Assembly: GCA_026392275.1 (NCBI GenBank) | Contig: JAPLCM010000102.1 | Span: 1 to 32,536 of the forward strand | Length of the DNA: 32,536 nucleotides | DNA from: Actinomycetota bacterium | GTDB lineage: Bacteria; Actinomycetota; Thermoleophilia; UBA2241 | Direction: 5' to 3' | Shown: piece by piece, positions 15,261 through 23,225 of the stretch | How the letters are laid out: every line of letters begins with the position of its first letter | How positions within the stretch are numbered: position 1 is the stretch's first letter | The notes under the pieces: generated by a model | Databases searched by the model: none | Told to the model about the DNA's origin: nothing | The model's input: only the letters and a program-made list of their open reading frames with translations | Program-made: the position numbers and the translations under genes

Positions 15261-15567
15261 GCGGGCATCCTGGTAGGCTGGCCGAGCGTCGAGGCCAACT
15301 CTCGCCCATCGCCAGGGCGGGCCGCACGGCTACTGCGGGGGATACAGCCTCAGACGTGCGCGGAATGCAGACAGGGCAGGAGCTGATAGAATGACCTTGC
15401 ATCGCTCTTAATCCCAAGGTCGAAGGTTCGAATCCTTCACGGCCCACCACGCTTTCGCGGCAGCGCGCGCCGTACCCAGGACAGTTGCCCAGGCGCGCGC
15501 CGCTCTGCTATCGTTCTCGGGATATGGGCCGCTGTGATGCACTTCACCTGACGGGAGCCCCGACACT
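15261..15567. other. Intergenic region with island right end
   Basis: The 307 bases hold the tRNA-derived right attachment repeat (15405-15450) and otherwise no credible gene. A minus-strand reading of the repeat gives the familiar artefact peptides of antisense tRNA and is not a gene. Downstream of the repeat lies the upstream region of the PAP2 gene. Confidence 0.7.
15405..15450 (+). repeat. Right attachment site of island (46-bp direct repeat, copy 2)
   Basis: An exact copy of 8223-8268. It lacks the 5' half of the tRNA, so it is not a functional tRNA gene. It is probably the original chromosomal 3' end displaced by the insertion. Confidence 0.93.
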
Positions 15568-16362
15568 GTGAACGGCCGCATGAAGCCCGCCGTGGGCCGC
15601 CTCTTGGACGATGCCCGCTTCTCGCTCGCCCCCCGCGGCGGCGAGGACGTCTTGCGCCAAGGCCTCATCATGCTCGCCTGCTACGCGGCCTATGACGTCT
15701 CTCGCGCGGTCGTCGTCGGGCGGGAGGCGGTCGCCATGGCCAACGGTCTCTTCTTCATGAATCTCGAGAAAGCCTTGGGCATCTTCTGGGAGCCGTGGGT
15801 CCAGGGCCGCGTCAGCGCGTTCCCACCCCTCATGGACTTCCTCGTGTGGTCGTATGGCGCCCTCCATCTGCCGCTCATCATGGCAACCATGGTGTGGGTC
15901 TTCACGCAGCGCCGCAGCCACTGGACGAAGTTCCGCAACTGGTTCCTCGCCATGAACTTCATGGCGGTCCTGCTCTACTTTCTGCTGCCCACGGCGCCGC
16001 CGCGCATGATCTTCACCTCTGGCGTCGCCGACATCAGCTACCTGCAGGGCAAGCGGCCGGCCATCTTCGAGAACGGTCTCCTTGCCAACCCGTTCGCGGC
16101 CATGCCCAGCCTGCACTTCGCCTATGCGCTCTTCGTGGCGCTGGCCCTTTTCATGCTGGCCCGCCAGACCTGGCTGCGGTGGGGCGGCTTCGCCTACCCT
16201 GCGCTGGTACTCCTGGCGATCGTCGCCACCGGCAACCACTTCGTCGTCGACGCGGCCGGCAGCGTGCTCGTGCTGCTGGCTGCCTACGTCCTCGCCGCGA
16301 GTGTCCAGACGAGCGACGTCACAGGCACGCGCCCCATGACGGTGCGCGGGCGCGACGGCTGA
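15568..16362 (+). CDS. PAP2-superfamily membrane phosphatase, candidate lipid phosphatase
   Basis: A 264-residue multi-pass membrane protein. It shows the three phosphatase signatures of the PAP2 superfamily: LLPTAPPRM (139-147), AMPSLHFAY with H183, and TGNHFVVDAAG with H224 and D228. The overall pattern, with LEKALGIFWEPWVQ near the N-terminus, is that of the AUR1/inositol-lipid-related PAP2_3 branch. The stop is one base before the GTG of the PIP synthase gene, so the two are almost certainly co-translated. PAP2 proteins dephosphorylate lipid phosphates or transfer phospho-head-groups. Given the neighbours, phosphatidylinositol phosphate is a plausible substrate, but this is inference. The start is GTG with GGGAG about 12 bases upstream. 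Confidence 0.85.
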   Translation: MNGRMKPAVGRLLDDARFSLAPRGGEDVLRQGLIMLACYAAYDVSRAVVVGREAVAMANGLFFMNLEKALGIFWEPWVQGRVSAFPPLMDFLVWSYGALHLPLIMATMVWVFTQRRSHWTKFRNWFLAMNFMAVLLYFLLPTAPPRMIFTSGVADISYLQGKRPAIFENGLLANPFAAMPSLHFAYALFVALALFMLARQTWLRWGGFAYPALVLLAIVATGNHFVVDAAGSVLVLLAAYVLAASVQTSDVTGTRPMTVRGRDG

Positions 16363-16363
16363 C

Positions 16364-16978
16364 GTGGCGAATCTCAAGACCCGGTACACCGACGGAGCGC
16401 GCCGCGGCTTTTTCAAGGTCGGCGTCGTGCTTGCCCGGATCGGCGTCACCGCCGACGTGCTCACCGTCTTCGGTCTGTTGCTGCACGTCGGCCTGGTGCC
16501 GCTCGTCCTCACGGGTCACTTCGTGTGGGCCGTACCCCTGGGGATCATCGCGGGTTTCTGCGACGCTCTCGACGGCGCCGTGGCGCGCGCCGGCGCCGGC
16601 TCCACCAAGGCCGGCGCCTTTCTCGATTCGACGACCGACCGGATCTCCGAGCTGCTGGTCTCCGGGGCCCTCGTCGTCTACTTCGCGCGCGAAGCGCAAT
16701 GGTGGCCCACGGTCGGCGTCCTGGTGTTCATGGGGGCCGCGCAGATGGTCTCATACACCCGCGCCCGCGCCGAGGCGCTGGGCGTCGACTGCAAGGTCGG
16801 CTTCATGTCACGCCCCGAGCGCCTCGTCGGGCTCGGCCTGGGCTTCCTGTTCTCCGGCTGGAGCATCGGCAGCACGAGCTTCCTCGTATGGATGGTGTAT
16901 CTGCTCGCGGTGTTGACGTCGTTGACCGTCGTCCACCGCATGGTCCACGTGATGCGCAAGCTCCGCGCGACCGCGTGA
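16364..16978 (+). CDS. CDP-alcohol phosphatidyltransferase, probable phosphatidylinositol phosphate synthase
   Basis: A 204-residue integral membrane enzyme. The full signature D-x2-D-G-x2-A-R-x8-G-x3-D-x3-D is present at D67, D70, G71, A74, R75, G84, D88 and D92 (in CDALDGAVARAGAGSTKAGA then FLDSTTD). About six hydrophobic helices follow the expected layout. The family joins CDP-diacylglycerol to an alcohol. Because inositol-phosphate synthase lies directly downstream, the acceptor is most likely inositol 3-phosphate, giving phosphatidylinositol phosphate as in other Actinomycetota. Phosphatidylglycerophosphate synthase is an alternative from sequence alone. The GTG start is one base after the PAP2 stop. 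Confidence 0.85.
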   Translation: MANLKTRYTDGARRGFFKVGVVLARIGVTADVLTVFGLLLHVGLVPLVLTGHFVWAVPLGIIAGFCDALDGAVARAGAGSTKAGAFLDSTTDRISELLVSGALVVYFAREAQWWPTVGVLVFMGAAQMVSYTRARAEALGVDCKVGFMSRPERLVGLGLGFLFSGWSIGSTSFLVWMVYLLAVLTSLTVVHRMVHVMRKLRATA

Positions 16979-17089
16979 TATACTCTCGCGCGTTATCGTT
17001 GAGCTCGCGGGGAGCGCTGCGCACGCCCGCGGGCGGTCCGCATCGAGGCGGCCGCGCACGCGGTCGCCGTCAGTGGAGGTAAACCGACT

Positions 17090-18193
17090 TTGGGTAATCC
17101 GGTACGCGTTGCCATCATCGGCGTCGGCAACTGCGCCTCGTCGTTCGTCCAGGGCGTGGAGTTCTACAAGAGCGCCAAGAAGTCCGATTTCGTGCCCGGC
17201 CTCATGCACCCCGTGCTCGGCGGCTACCACATCCGCGACATCGAGTTCGTGGCCGCCATCGACATCGACAAGAACAAGGTGGGCAAAGATCTCAGCGAGG
17301 CCGTCTTCACCAAACCCAACAACACGGTGAAGTTCTGCGACGTGCCCGCGAAGGGCGTCAGCGTCGCCCGCGGCATGACCCACGACGGCCTCGGCAAGTA
17401 CCTCTCGCAGATCATCCAGAAGGCTCCCGGCGCCACCGCCGACATCGTCGGCATCCTCAAAGAGACTCAGACCGACGTGGTGGTCAACTATCTGCCCGTG
17501 GGCAGCGAAGAGGCCACCAAGTGGTACACAGAGCAGATCCTCACGGCCGGCTGCGCCCTGGTCAACTGCATCCCGGTGTTCATCGCCCGCGAGCCCTACT
17601 GGCAGAAGCGCTTCGTCGAGGCCGGCGTGCCCGTCATTGGCGACGACATCAAGAGCCAGGTCGGCGCCACCATCGTGCATCGCGTGCTTACGCGCCTCAT
17701 GCGCGAGCGCGGCGTCAAGCTCGAGCGCACCAGCCAGCTCAACGTGGGCGGCAACACCGACTTTCTCAACATGCTCGAGCGCGAGCGCCTCGAGTCGAAG
17801 AAGATCAGCAAGACCAACGCTGTCACCAGCCAGCTCGACTACGACATGGGGGCCGACAACGTGCACATCGGCCCCAGCGACTACGTCAAGTGGCTCGACG
17901 ACCGCAAGTGGGCCTATATCCGCATGGAGGGACGCACCTTCGGCGACGTGCCTCTCAACATCGAGCTCAAGCTCGAGGTCGTCGACTCACCGAACTCGGC
18001 GGGCATCGTCATCGATGCCGTGCGCTGCGCCAAGATCGGCCTCGACCGTGGGCTCGCCGGTTCGCTCGAGGGCCCCAGCAGCTACTTCATGAAATCGCCG
18101 CCGGTGCAGCACCCCGACGATCAGTGCCGCCGCATGACCGAGGAATTCATCGCCGGCGACGGCATCGGCGCCACGGCCGTCTGCCAAGGCTGA
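17090..18193 (+). CDS. ino1: Inositol-3-phosphate synthase
   Basis: A 367-residue NAD-dependent enzyme that converts glucose 6-phosphate to inositol 3-phosphate. The Rossmann start [19 protein letters not shown], the [11 protein letters not shown] block, [32 protein letters not shown] and [19 protein letters not shown] are all family signatures of the short prokaryotic/actinobacterial form. TTG 17090 is the start: GGAGGT lies about ten bases upstream, and the alignment to the family begins right there. A TATACT box (16979-16984) at the end of the preceding gene may give it its own promoter. It supplies the inositol phosphate used by the upstream PIP synthase. A strong hairpin follows. Confidence 0.95.
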   Translation: MGNPVRVAIIGVGNCASSFVQGVEFYKSAKKSDFVPGLMHPVLGGYHIRDIEFVAAIDIDKNKVGKDLSEAVFTKPNNTVKFCDVPAKGVSVARGMTHDGLGKYLSQIIQKAPGATADIVGILKETQTDVVVNYLPVGSEEATKWYTEQILTAGCALVNCIPVFIAREPYWQKRFVEAGVPVIGDDIKSQVGATIVHRVLTRLMRERGVKLERTSQLNVGGNTDFLNMLERERLESKKISKTNAVTSQLDYDMGADNVHIGPSDYVKWLDDRKWAYIRMEGRTFGDVPLNIELKLEVVDSPNSAGIVIDAVRCAKIGLDRGLAGSLEGPSSYFMKSPPVQHPDDQCRRMTEEFIAGDGIGATAVCQG

Positions 18194-18229
18194 CGCCCGC
18201 GTTCGCGGCGTTCGCCGCACCAGGTCTTC

Positions 18230-18265
18230 CAGACGGGCCGGGGCCGAAAGGCCCCGGCCCGTCTG
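18230..18265 (+). terminator. Strong hairpin terminator after ino1
   Basis: A perfect 16-bp GC-rich stem (18230-18245 with 18250-18265) closed by a GAAA tetraloop, 36 bases after the ino1 stop. No U-tract follows, so termination may need a factor; it also separates ino1 from the glycosyltransferase gene. Confidence 0.75.
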
Positions 18266-18332
18266 TCCACCTGCGGGGCCGGTCGCGCTCCGCACTCGTT
18301 CCCTGCCCGTCCGGGTGCGGTAGCATGGGCTC

Positions 18333-20228
18333 ATGAGCCACAAGATCGGTATCCTCACGCCGTTTCTCTGGACCACGCCATCGGGCGTCAATCGTCAGGT
18401 GGAAGCACTGGTCGAGCGGCTCACGGCGCACGGTCATCGCGTCACCGTGATCGCCCCCAGCGCCGACCGGCTCGCGGTCGCCGAGGCGCGGCGCCGAGTG
18501 CAGGCGGTGCTCACCGGCGAGCGGCCGACGGTCTTCCTGCCCGACGAGCCCTACCCACGCTACTTCTTCGCCGGTGCCACCTACGCGGTGCGTGAGAGCC
18601 GCTCGCTCAAGCTCATCGCCGCTCCGGCGGATCTCATCGCCAACATCGACGTGCTGCTCGAGGCCGAGGATCTCGACGTGCTGCACCTTCACGAGCCGTT
18701 CGTCCCGGGCCTCGGATGGACGGCGCTGCGTCACGCCGGCTGTCCCCTCGTGGCGACGTTTCACGCGAACCCTGAGCGCATGGCGCCCTTCTGGGCCACG
18801 CGGCCGCAGCTACGGCGTCTGTTCGACTCGCTTGACGCCGCCATCGCTTCATCGCGCGCCACCAGGGACACGGCCGCGCTCACCTTCCCCGGCGCCTACC
18901 GCGTCATCCCGCCGGGCGTCGATCTGCAGCGGTTCCGGGCCGGCGACGGCAGAGAGCCCGGCCCGCTGCGCGTGCTGTTCGCCGGCGTGGAGTCGCGGCG
19001 CAAGGGCCTCGGCGTGCTGCTGCGTGCGCTGCGTTACCTCGACGACCGCGCCGCCGAGCTGAGCCTCGACGTATGCGGCGCCGACCGCCAGGAGCGGCGC
19101 TACGCGCGGCTGGTGCCGCCCGCCTTCGCGGGCCGGGTGCGCTTTCTCGGGCGCGTGCCCGACGCTGCCATGCCGGATCTGTACCGGCGCGCAGACGTGT
19201 TCTGCGCGCCGTCTCTGGGCCCGGAGACTGCCGGGGTGGCGCTGCTCGAGGCCATGGCCTGCGGCGCGGCCGTCGTGGCCTCGCGCTTGCCCGGCTACGA
19301 CGAGGTCGTCTACGACGGCGCCGACGGCCTGCTGGTGCCGCCGCGCCGCCCGCGGGCGCTCGCCGCCGCGCTCCGCCGCCTGCTCGACGACCCCCCGCTC
19401 GTCGGCCGCCTGGCGCACGAGGGGCTGCGCACCGTGCGCCGTTACGGCTGGGAGCGCGTGGCCGGCGAGATCGAGGGAGTCTACGAGCAGGTGGCCGGGC
19501 GGCGGCGGCAGCCGCTGCCTCGCCGCCGCCGTCAGCAGCGCGAGCTGTTCGCCGACTTCCACATCCACACGCATCACAGCAGGGATTGCGTCATGCCGGT
19601 GACCGCCATCCTCGAGAGGGCTCGCGAGGTCGGGCTCGACGTCGTCGCCATCACCGACCACGACAGCGCCGCCGGGGGTCTCGAGGCGCGGGAGATCGCC
19701 GACCGGTACGGCGTGCGGGTCATCGTCGGGGAAGAGGTCAAGAGCAGTGAAGGCGAGGTCATCGGCCTCTTCCTGGAGCGCACGATCCCCGGCGGCATGA
19801 CGTTCTCCGAGTCGATCGCCGCCATCAAGGAGCAGGGCGGGATCGTGTACGTGCCGCACCCGTTCGACCGCCTGCACGTGATCCCCGGCCCGCAGGTACT
19901 GCGCGCCAACGTCGCCGACATCGATGTGCTGGAGGTGTTCAATTCGCGCCTCGCCTTTCCCGGGTTCAACGAGCTGGCCGAGCGATTCGCGCAGCGCTAT
20001 CGCATCCCGGCGGCCGCGGGCAGCGACTCGCACGTGCTTCCCGGCATCGGCACGGCGCTGTGCGGGATCGACGACTTCTCCGGGCCGGGCGACTTCGTCG
20101 CGGCCCTCGCCGAGAGCCGCATCGTGCGCCGCCCCAGAAGCCGCATCTATCTGCAATCGCTCAAGCTCATCCAGACCACCATCGGCGGGCCTCCGCGGGG
20201 ATCTGGGCAGGATGATTCCCCTGCATAG
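18333..20228 (+). CDS. GT4 glycosyltransferase fused to PHP phosphoesterase (PimA-like)
   Basis: A 631-residue two-domain protein. Residues 1-388 form a GT-B glycosyltransferase: the N-terminal GILTPFLWTTPSGVNRQVEA, HLHEPFVPGLGW and ATFHANPERM segments resemble PimA, the GDP-mannose:phosphatidylinositol mannosyltransferase, and the retaining GT4 E-x7-E motif is at E298/E306. An Arg-rich linker (389-403) leads to a PHP domain with HIH (410-412), TDHD (441-444), GEE (466-468), VPHPFDR (H509) and GSDSHV, the full metal-binding set of PHP phosphoesterases. Location beside PIP synthase and ino1 suggests a role in inositol-lipid mannosylation. The joining of the two activities is read directly; the substrate is inferred. 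The upstream terminator suggests its own promoter. Confidence 0.85.
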   Translation: MSHKIGILTPFLWTTPSGVNRQVEALVERLTAHGHRVTVIAPSADRLAVAEARRRVQAVLTGERPTVFLPDEPYPRYFFAGATYAVRESRSLKLIAAPADLIANIDVLLEAEDLDVLHLHEPFVPGLGWTALRHAGCPLVATFHANPERMAPFWATRPQLRRLFDSLDAAIASSRATRDTAALTFPGAYRVIPPGVDLQRFRAGDGREPGPLRVLFAGVESRRKGLGVLLRALRYLDDRAAELSLDVCGADRQERRYARLVPPAFAGRVRFLGRVPDAAMPDLYRRADVFCAPSLGPETAGVALLEAMACGAAVVASRLPGYDEVVYDGADGLLVPPRRPRALAAALRRLLDDPPLVGRLAHEGLRTVRRYGWERVAGEIEGVYEQVAGRRRQPLPRRRRQQRELFADFHIHTHHSRDCVMPVTAILERAREVGLDVVAITDHDSAAGGLEAREIADRYGVRVIVGEEVKSSEGEVIGLFLERTIPGGMTFSESIAAIKEQGGIVYVPHPFDRLHVIPGPQVLRANVADIDVLEVFNSRLAFPGFNELAERFAQRYRIPAAAGSDSHVLPGIGTALCGIDDFSGPGDFVAALAESRIVRRPRSRIYLQSLKLIQTTIGGPPRGSGQDDSPA

Positions 20229-20329
20229 CATGCGAATGACGTCTCCCGCTCCGGATTTGCGGGAAGCCCGCGAGGAGTTGGCCGGAGAGGCGCGAACTAC
20301 CTAGCGGAGACCCCGAACCGAGGTACCGC

Positions 20330-20932
20330 GTGGCGCAACCCAACGAAATCTACGACAAGTACCTGACCCGGGCGATCTCGGAGATCAACGAGCTCACCGG
20401 CGAGATCCTCAGGTGTTCCAGGTGTAGCCACGCGCGCACCATGCCGGTCATCGGCTCCGGCCATCCGATGGCCGACATCTTCATGCTCAAATACCAGGCG
20501 CGCCCGTCCGAGCTGCACGAAGGCGTGGCGTTCTTCGGGCGCGCCGGCACGGCTCTCATGAAGAGCTGCCAGCGGCTCAAGATCGACCCGCTCCAACTCT
20601 ACGGTACCAACGTCGTCAAGTGCGGGGAGGTGCGCGGCGGAAAGCCCGAGGCCAAGTGCCTCGAGCACCTGCGCCGCGAGCTCGCCATCGTGAGCCCCAA
20701 GCTCATCGTGGCCATGGGCGCGGAGACCGTGCAGGCGCTGGGCGCGGCCAACGTTCCGCTGGCCCGCGAGCTCGCCTATGAGCCCGGCGAGATCGGGGAG
20801 TTCACGCCGGGTACCGAGGTGCTCGTGACCCCCGACATCGACGCTTCTCTCGACGAACAGCGTCTCAAGGCCGCCTTCTGGCGCGCGTTTCGCCGGCTCG
20901 GCGAGTGGTACGACAACATCCCGCCGTACTGA
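20330..20932 (+). CDS. Uracil-DNA glycosylase family 4-like protein, catalytic motifs absent
   Basis: A 200-residue protein with the fold and Fe-S cysteines of family 4 uracil-DNA glycosylases: C29-x2-C32 in LRCSRCSHAR, C98 in TNVVKC and C110. The FFGRAGTALM and LRRELAIVSPKLIVAMG blocks are typical. However, the first catalytic motif (normally GExPG) is replaced by LKYQARPSE, and the C-terminal HPS motif is replaced by TPDID. The cluster scaffold is kept while the uracil-excision residues are not, so the protein may bind DNA or have a different chemistry. The start GTG has GAGGT upstream. It is followed after four bases by the presenilin-like gene. Confidence 0.7.
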   Translation: MAQPNEIYDKYLTRAISEINELTGEILRCSRCSHARTMPVIGSGHPMADIFMLKYQARPSELHEGVAFFGRAGTALMKSCQRLKIDPLQLYGTNVVKCGEVRGGKPEAKCLEHLRRELAIVSPKLIVAMGAETVQALGAANVPLARELAYEPGEIGEFTPGTEVLVTPDIDASLDEQRLKAAFWRAFRRLGEWYDNIPPY

Positions 20933-20936
20933 CCCC

Positions 20937-21656
20937 ATGACGCGCCTCGCGCCGGCCGTGGTCGCGGGCGCGGCGATCGTCCTCTGGGGCGCCCTCAGCA
21001 GCAGACTCCCGGCGCTGCCCGTCAGGGCCGACATCATGCTCTCCTCGGCGCTCGTGCTCGCGCTCGTCGCCGTGCTGGTATGGGGCCTTCTGCCGTTGCA
21101 CACCCTGGGCCGCCGCCTGCTCTTGGTGACGGCGGCGGCTCTGCCGCTGGCCATCCTCTTCGTCTGGCTCGGCTGGGTGCCGCTGGCCAATGTGGCCAAA
21201 GTCGTGGCCGCCGCCGCCCTGGGCATATGGATCGCCGAGGAGCTCGAGAAGCTGAGCTGGATCGTGATCGTCGCCGTGATCTCGGCGGCCGTCGATATCG
21301 TCAGTGTTGCGGCGGGCCCCACCAAGGCCATCCTCGAACAGGGACCGGTGGTGGTCGGCTATTTCACGATCGTCGTCACGTGGGCCGGCTACGCGTACAG
21401 CGAGGCCTTCACGGGGCTGGGGATCAGCGACGTCATCTTCCTGGCGCTCTATCTGGGAGCGGCGCGGCGCTTCGGGCTGCGCGTGGGATGGAGCGCCGTG
21501 GCCATGGTGGTCTCGTTCCTGGCGACGATCGCCGCGGCGATGTGGTGGACGGCGCTGCCGGCGCTACCGCTGCTCTCGGTGGCTTTCCTCGTCGTCAACG
21601 GCGACCTGCTGTGGCGGAAGCTGCGGCGCGGTGGGGAGGCGTCGGGCGCAGCCTGA
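20937..21656 (+). CDS. Presenilin/SPP-like (A22-type) multi-pass membrane protein
   Basis: A 239-residue protein with about seven to eight hydrophobic helices. Three features match intramembrane aspartyl proteases of the presenilin/signal-peptide-peptidase group: a membrane aspartate D120 in ISAAVDIVSV (the YD-type helix), D165 in GLGISDVIF (the GxGD-type helix, with two extra residues), and a PAL motif at 208-210 in LPALPLL before the last helix. The order and spacing fit the family. The first motif lacks the preceding tyrosine, and the second is GLGISD rather than GLGD, so the assignment is tentative. The gene is probably co-transcribed with the glycosylase-like gene upstream. Substrate unknown. 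Confidence 0.55.
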   Translation: MTRLAPAVVAGAAIVLWGALSSRLPALPVRADIMLSSALVLALVAVLVWGLLPLHTLGRRLLLVTAAALPLAILFVWLGWVPLANVAKVVAAAALGIWIAEELEKLSWIVIVAVISAAVDIVSVAAGPTKAILEQGPVVVGYFTIVVTWAGYAYSEAFTGLGISDVIFLALYLGAARRFGLRVGWSAVAMVVSFLATIAAAMWWTALPALPLLSVAFLVVNGDLLWRKLRRGGEASGAA

Positions 21657-21670
21657 GCGGTCGCGCGTCG

Positions 21671-23113
21671 TCAGGCGTTGCGCGTGAACAGGGCGACCGT
21701 CTCGATGTGGTGCGTCTGCGGGAACATGTCGACGGCCGCGACCCGGCGCAGGCTGTAGCCCAGCTCCGCGAGCTCGGCGCCGTTGCCGGCCAGCGTGGTG
21801 GGGTTGCACGACACGTAGACGAAGCGCTCCGCGCCGAGCGCCGCGGCGCGCTGCAACGCCCTGCGGGCGAGCCCGGCACGCGGCGGGTCGACCATGACCA
21901 CCAGCGGGCGCTCGGCGTCGTCGTGGCGCCCCGCGTCGAGCGTCGGGTGCGGCGGGAACTTGAGCAGGGGGCGCACGTCGCGGGCGTGGAACGCGACGTT
22001 GGCGACGCCGTTCAGCGCCGCGTTCTCGCGGGCCGCCGCGACGGCCTCCTCCTGGATCTCCACGGCCTGCACCTGCCGCGCGCCGCGCGCAAGGGGCAGG
22101 CTGAGCGAGCCGATGCCGCAGTACAGATCGACGGCGGGCTGCGTGAGGTCGGGGGCGGCGAAGGCCAGAGCCTGGGCATAGAGGGTCTCGCACATGGCGC
22201 TGTTGGTCTGCAGGAAGGCCGCGGCCGGCACTTGGAGATCGACGCCGGCGAGGCGCTCGCGGATGTGCGGCGGCCCGAGCAGCATGTGTGGGCCGTCGCC
22301 CACGGCCGCGTCGGCCGGCGTGTCGTTGACGGTGACGCCGAAGGACGTGCAGGCGCAGTCGGCGGCGACGCGCGCGACGAGCTCGGCCTCCTCGGGAAAG
22401 CGCGCCGAGACGAAGAGGTTGAGGAGGAGGTCGCCGCTCGAAAGGCCCTCGCGGACCACGAGATGGCGCAGAAGGCCGTGGTGGTGGTCGCGCCCGTACG
22501 GGCGCAGACCGAGGGCGCGCGCGGCGTCGGCCACGGCCTGCCGCGCCCGGTTGATACGCCCCGAGGCCAGGCGGCAATCCGTGGTCTCGACCACCTCGCG
22601 CCACGAGCCGCGGCGGTGCAGGCCGAGCTGCAGCTCACCGTCGTCGGCCTCCCCGAACGAGAACTCCATCTTGTTGCGATAGCGCCAGGGATCGTGCATA
22701 CCTCGAATCGGCTCGAGCTCGAAGCCGTCAAGGTGGCCGAGACGCTGCAGCGACTCCACGACTTGCTGCTGTTTGAACTCGAGTTGCGCCTCGTAAGTGA
22801 GGGTCTGCCATTCGCAGCCGCCGCAGTCGTCGGCGTGCTCGCAGACGGGGGCGATGCGGCGCGGGGAGGGGGTGAGGATCTCGATGACCCGCGCCTCCGC
22901 GTGGCTCTTCTTCCGCCGCGTGACCTTGACGCGCACGCGGTCGCCGGGCACGGCTCCGCGGACGAAGAGCACGAATTCGTCGAGGCGCGCGACTCCCTGA
23001 CCGCCGTAGGCGAGGGTGGCGATGTCGAGCTCGACGATGTCTCCGGGTCGCGGTGGCATGGGCGCCATGCTACTCGCTGCCTGCGCGCGCCGCGAACCGG
23101 CGTGATTGTCCAC
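21671..23113 (-). CDS. RNA (uracil-5-)-methyltransferase, RlmD/TrmA family
   Basis: A 480-residue SAM-dependent enzyme making 5-methyluridine in rRNA or tRNA. In order: a TRAM-like RNA-binding domain (GDIVELDIATLAYGGQGVAR...GDRVRVKVTRRKKS), Fe-S cysteines C91, C97 and C100 in PVCEHADDCGGCEW plus one in ETTDC, the SAM motif VDLYCGIGSLSL, DPPRAGL, and the catalytic cysteine in FVYVSCNPTTLA. The GTG at 23113 was chosen because GGGAGGGG lies eight bases upstream; a start at ATG 23068 is also possible. The substrate (which rRNA or tRNA site) cannot be told from sequence. It is convergent with the presenilin-like gene and divergent from the peptidase. Confidence 0.9.
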   Translation of the reverse strand: MDNHAGSRRAQAASSMAPMPPRPGDIVELDIATLAYGGQGVARLDEFVLFVRGAVPGDRVRVKVTRRKKSHAEARVIEILTPSPRRIAPVCEHADDCGGCEWQTLTYEAQLEFKQQQVVESLQRLGHLDGFELEPIRGMHDPWRYRNKMEFSFGEADDGELQLGLHRRGSWREVVETTDCRLASGRINRARQAVADAARALGLRPYGRDHHHGLLRHLVVREGLSSGDLLLNLFVSARFPEEAELVARVAADCACTSFGVTVNDTPADAAVGDGPHMLLGPPHIRERLAGVDLQVPAAAFLQTNSAMCETLYAQALAFAAPDLTQPAVDLYCGIGSLSLPLARGARQVQAVEIQEEAVAAARENAALNGVANVAFHARDVRPLLKFPPHPTLDAGRHDDAERPLVVMVDPPRAGLARRALQRAAALGAERFVYVSCNPTTLAGNGAELAELGYSLRRVAAVDMFPQTHHIETVALFTRNA

Positions 23114-23225
23114 CCGCAGGACCCCTCCCGGCCTGTGGACGGCGGCCGCAAGCTGGTAGAGTCGACGGCGGGTCGTCGGGGTGTGCCGCGGCCGCCGTCC
23201 TCATACGTCGTTCAAGGAGGGACAA

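Larger units (their letters stand above)
8269..15450. mobile_element. tRNA-Lys-integrated genomic island (defence island)
   Basis: About 7.2 kb between the intact tRNA-Lys and a displaced copy of its 3' half. Cargo in order: a methylase fragment, a type IIL restriction-modification enzyme, a toxin-antitoxin-SecB chaperone module, and an unknown gene interrupted by an IS256-family element. No integrase, excisionase, replication or conjugation gene was found, so the element is either a remnant or is mobilised in trans. Several stretches between its genes are longer than those of the flanking operons. Island identity is inferred from the repeat geometry; the boundaries are read directly. Confidence 0.85.

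Noticed and set aside
15163-15450. Minus-strand reading beginning VGREGFEPSTLGLR
   Set aside because: Same antisense-tRNA artefact, arising from the displaced 46-bp repeat.
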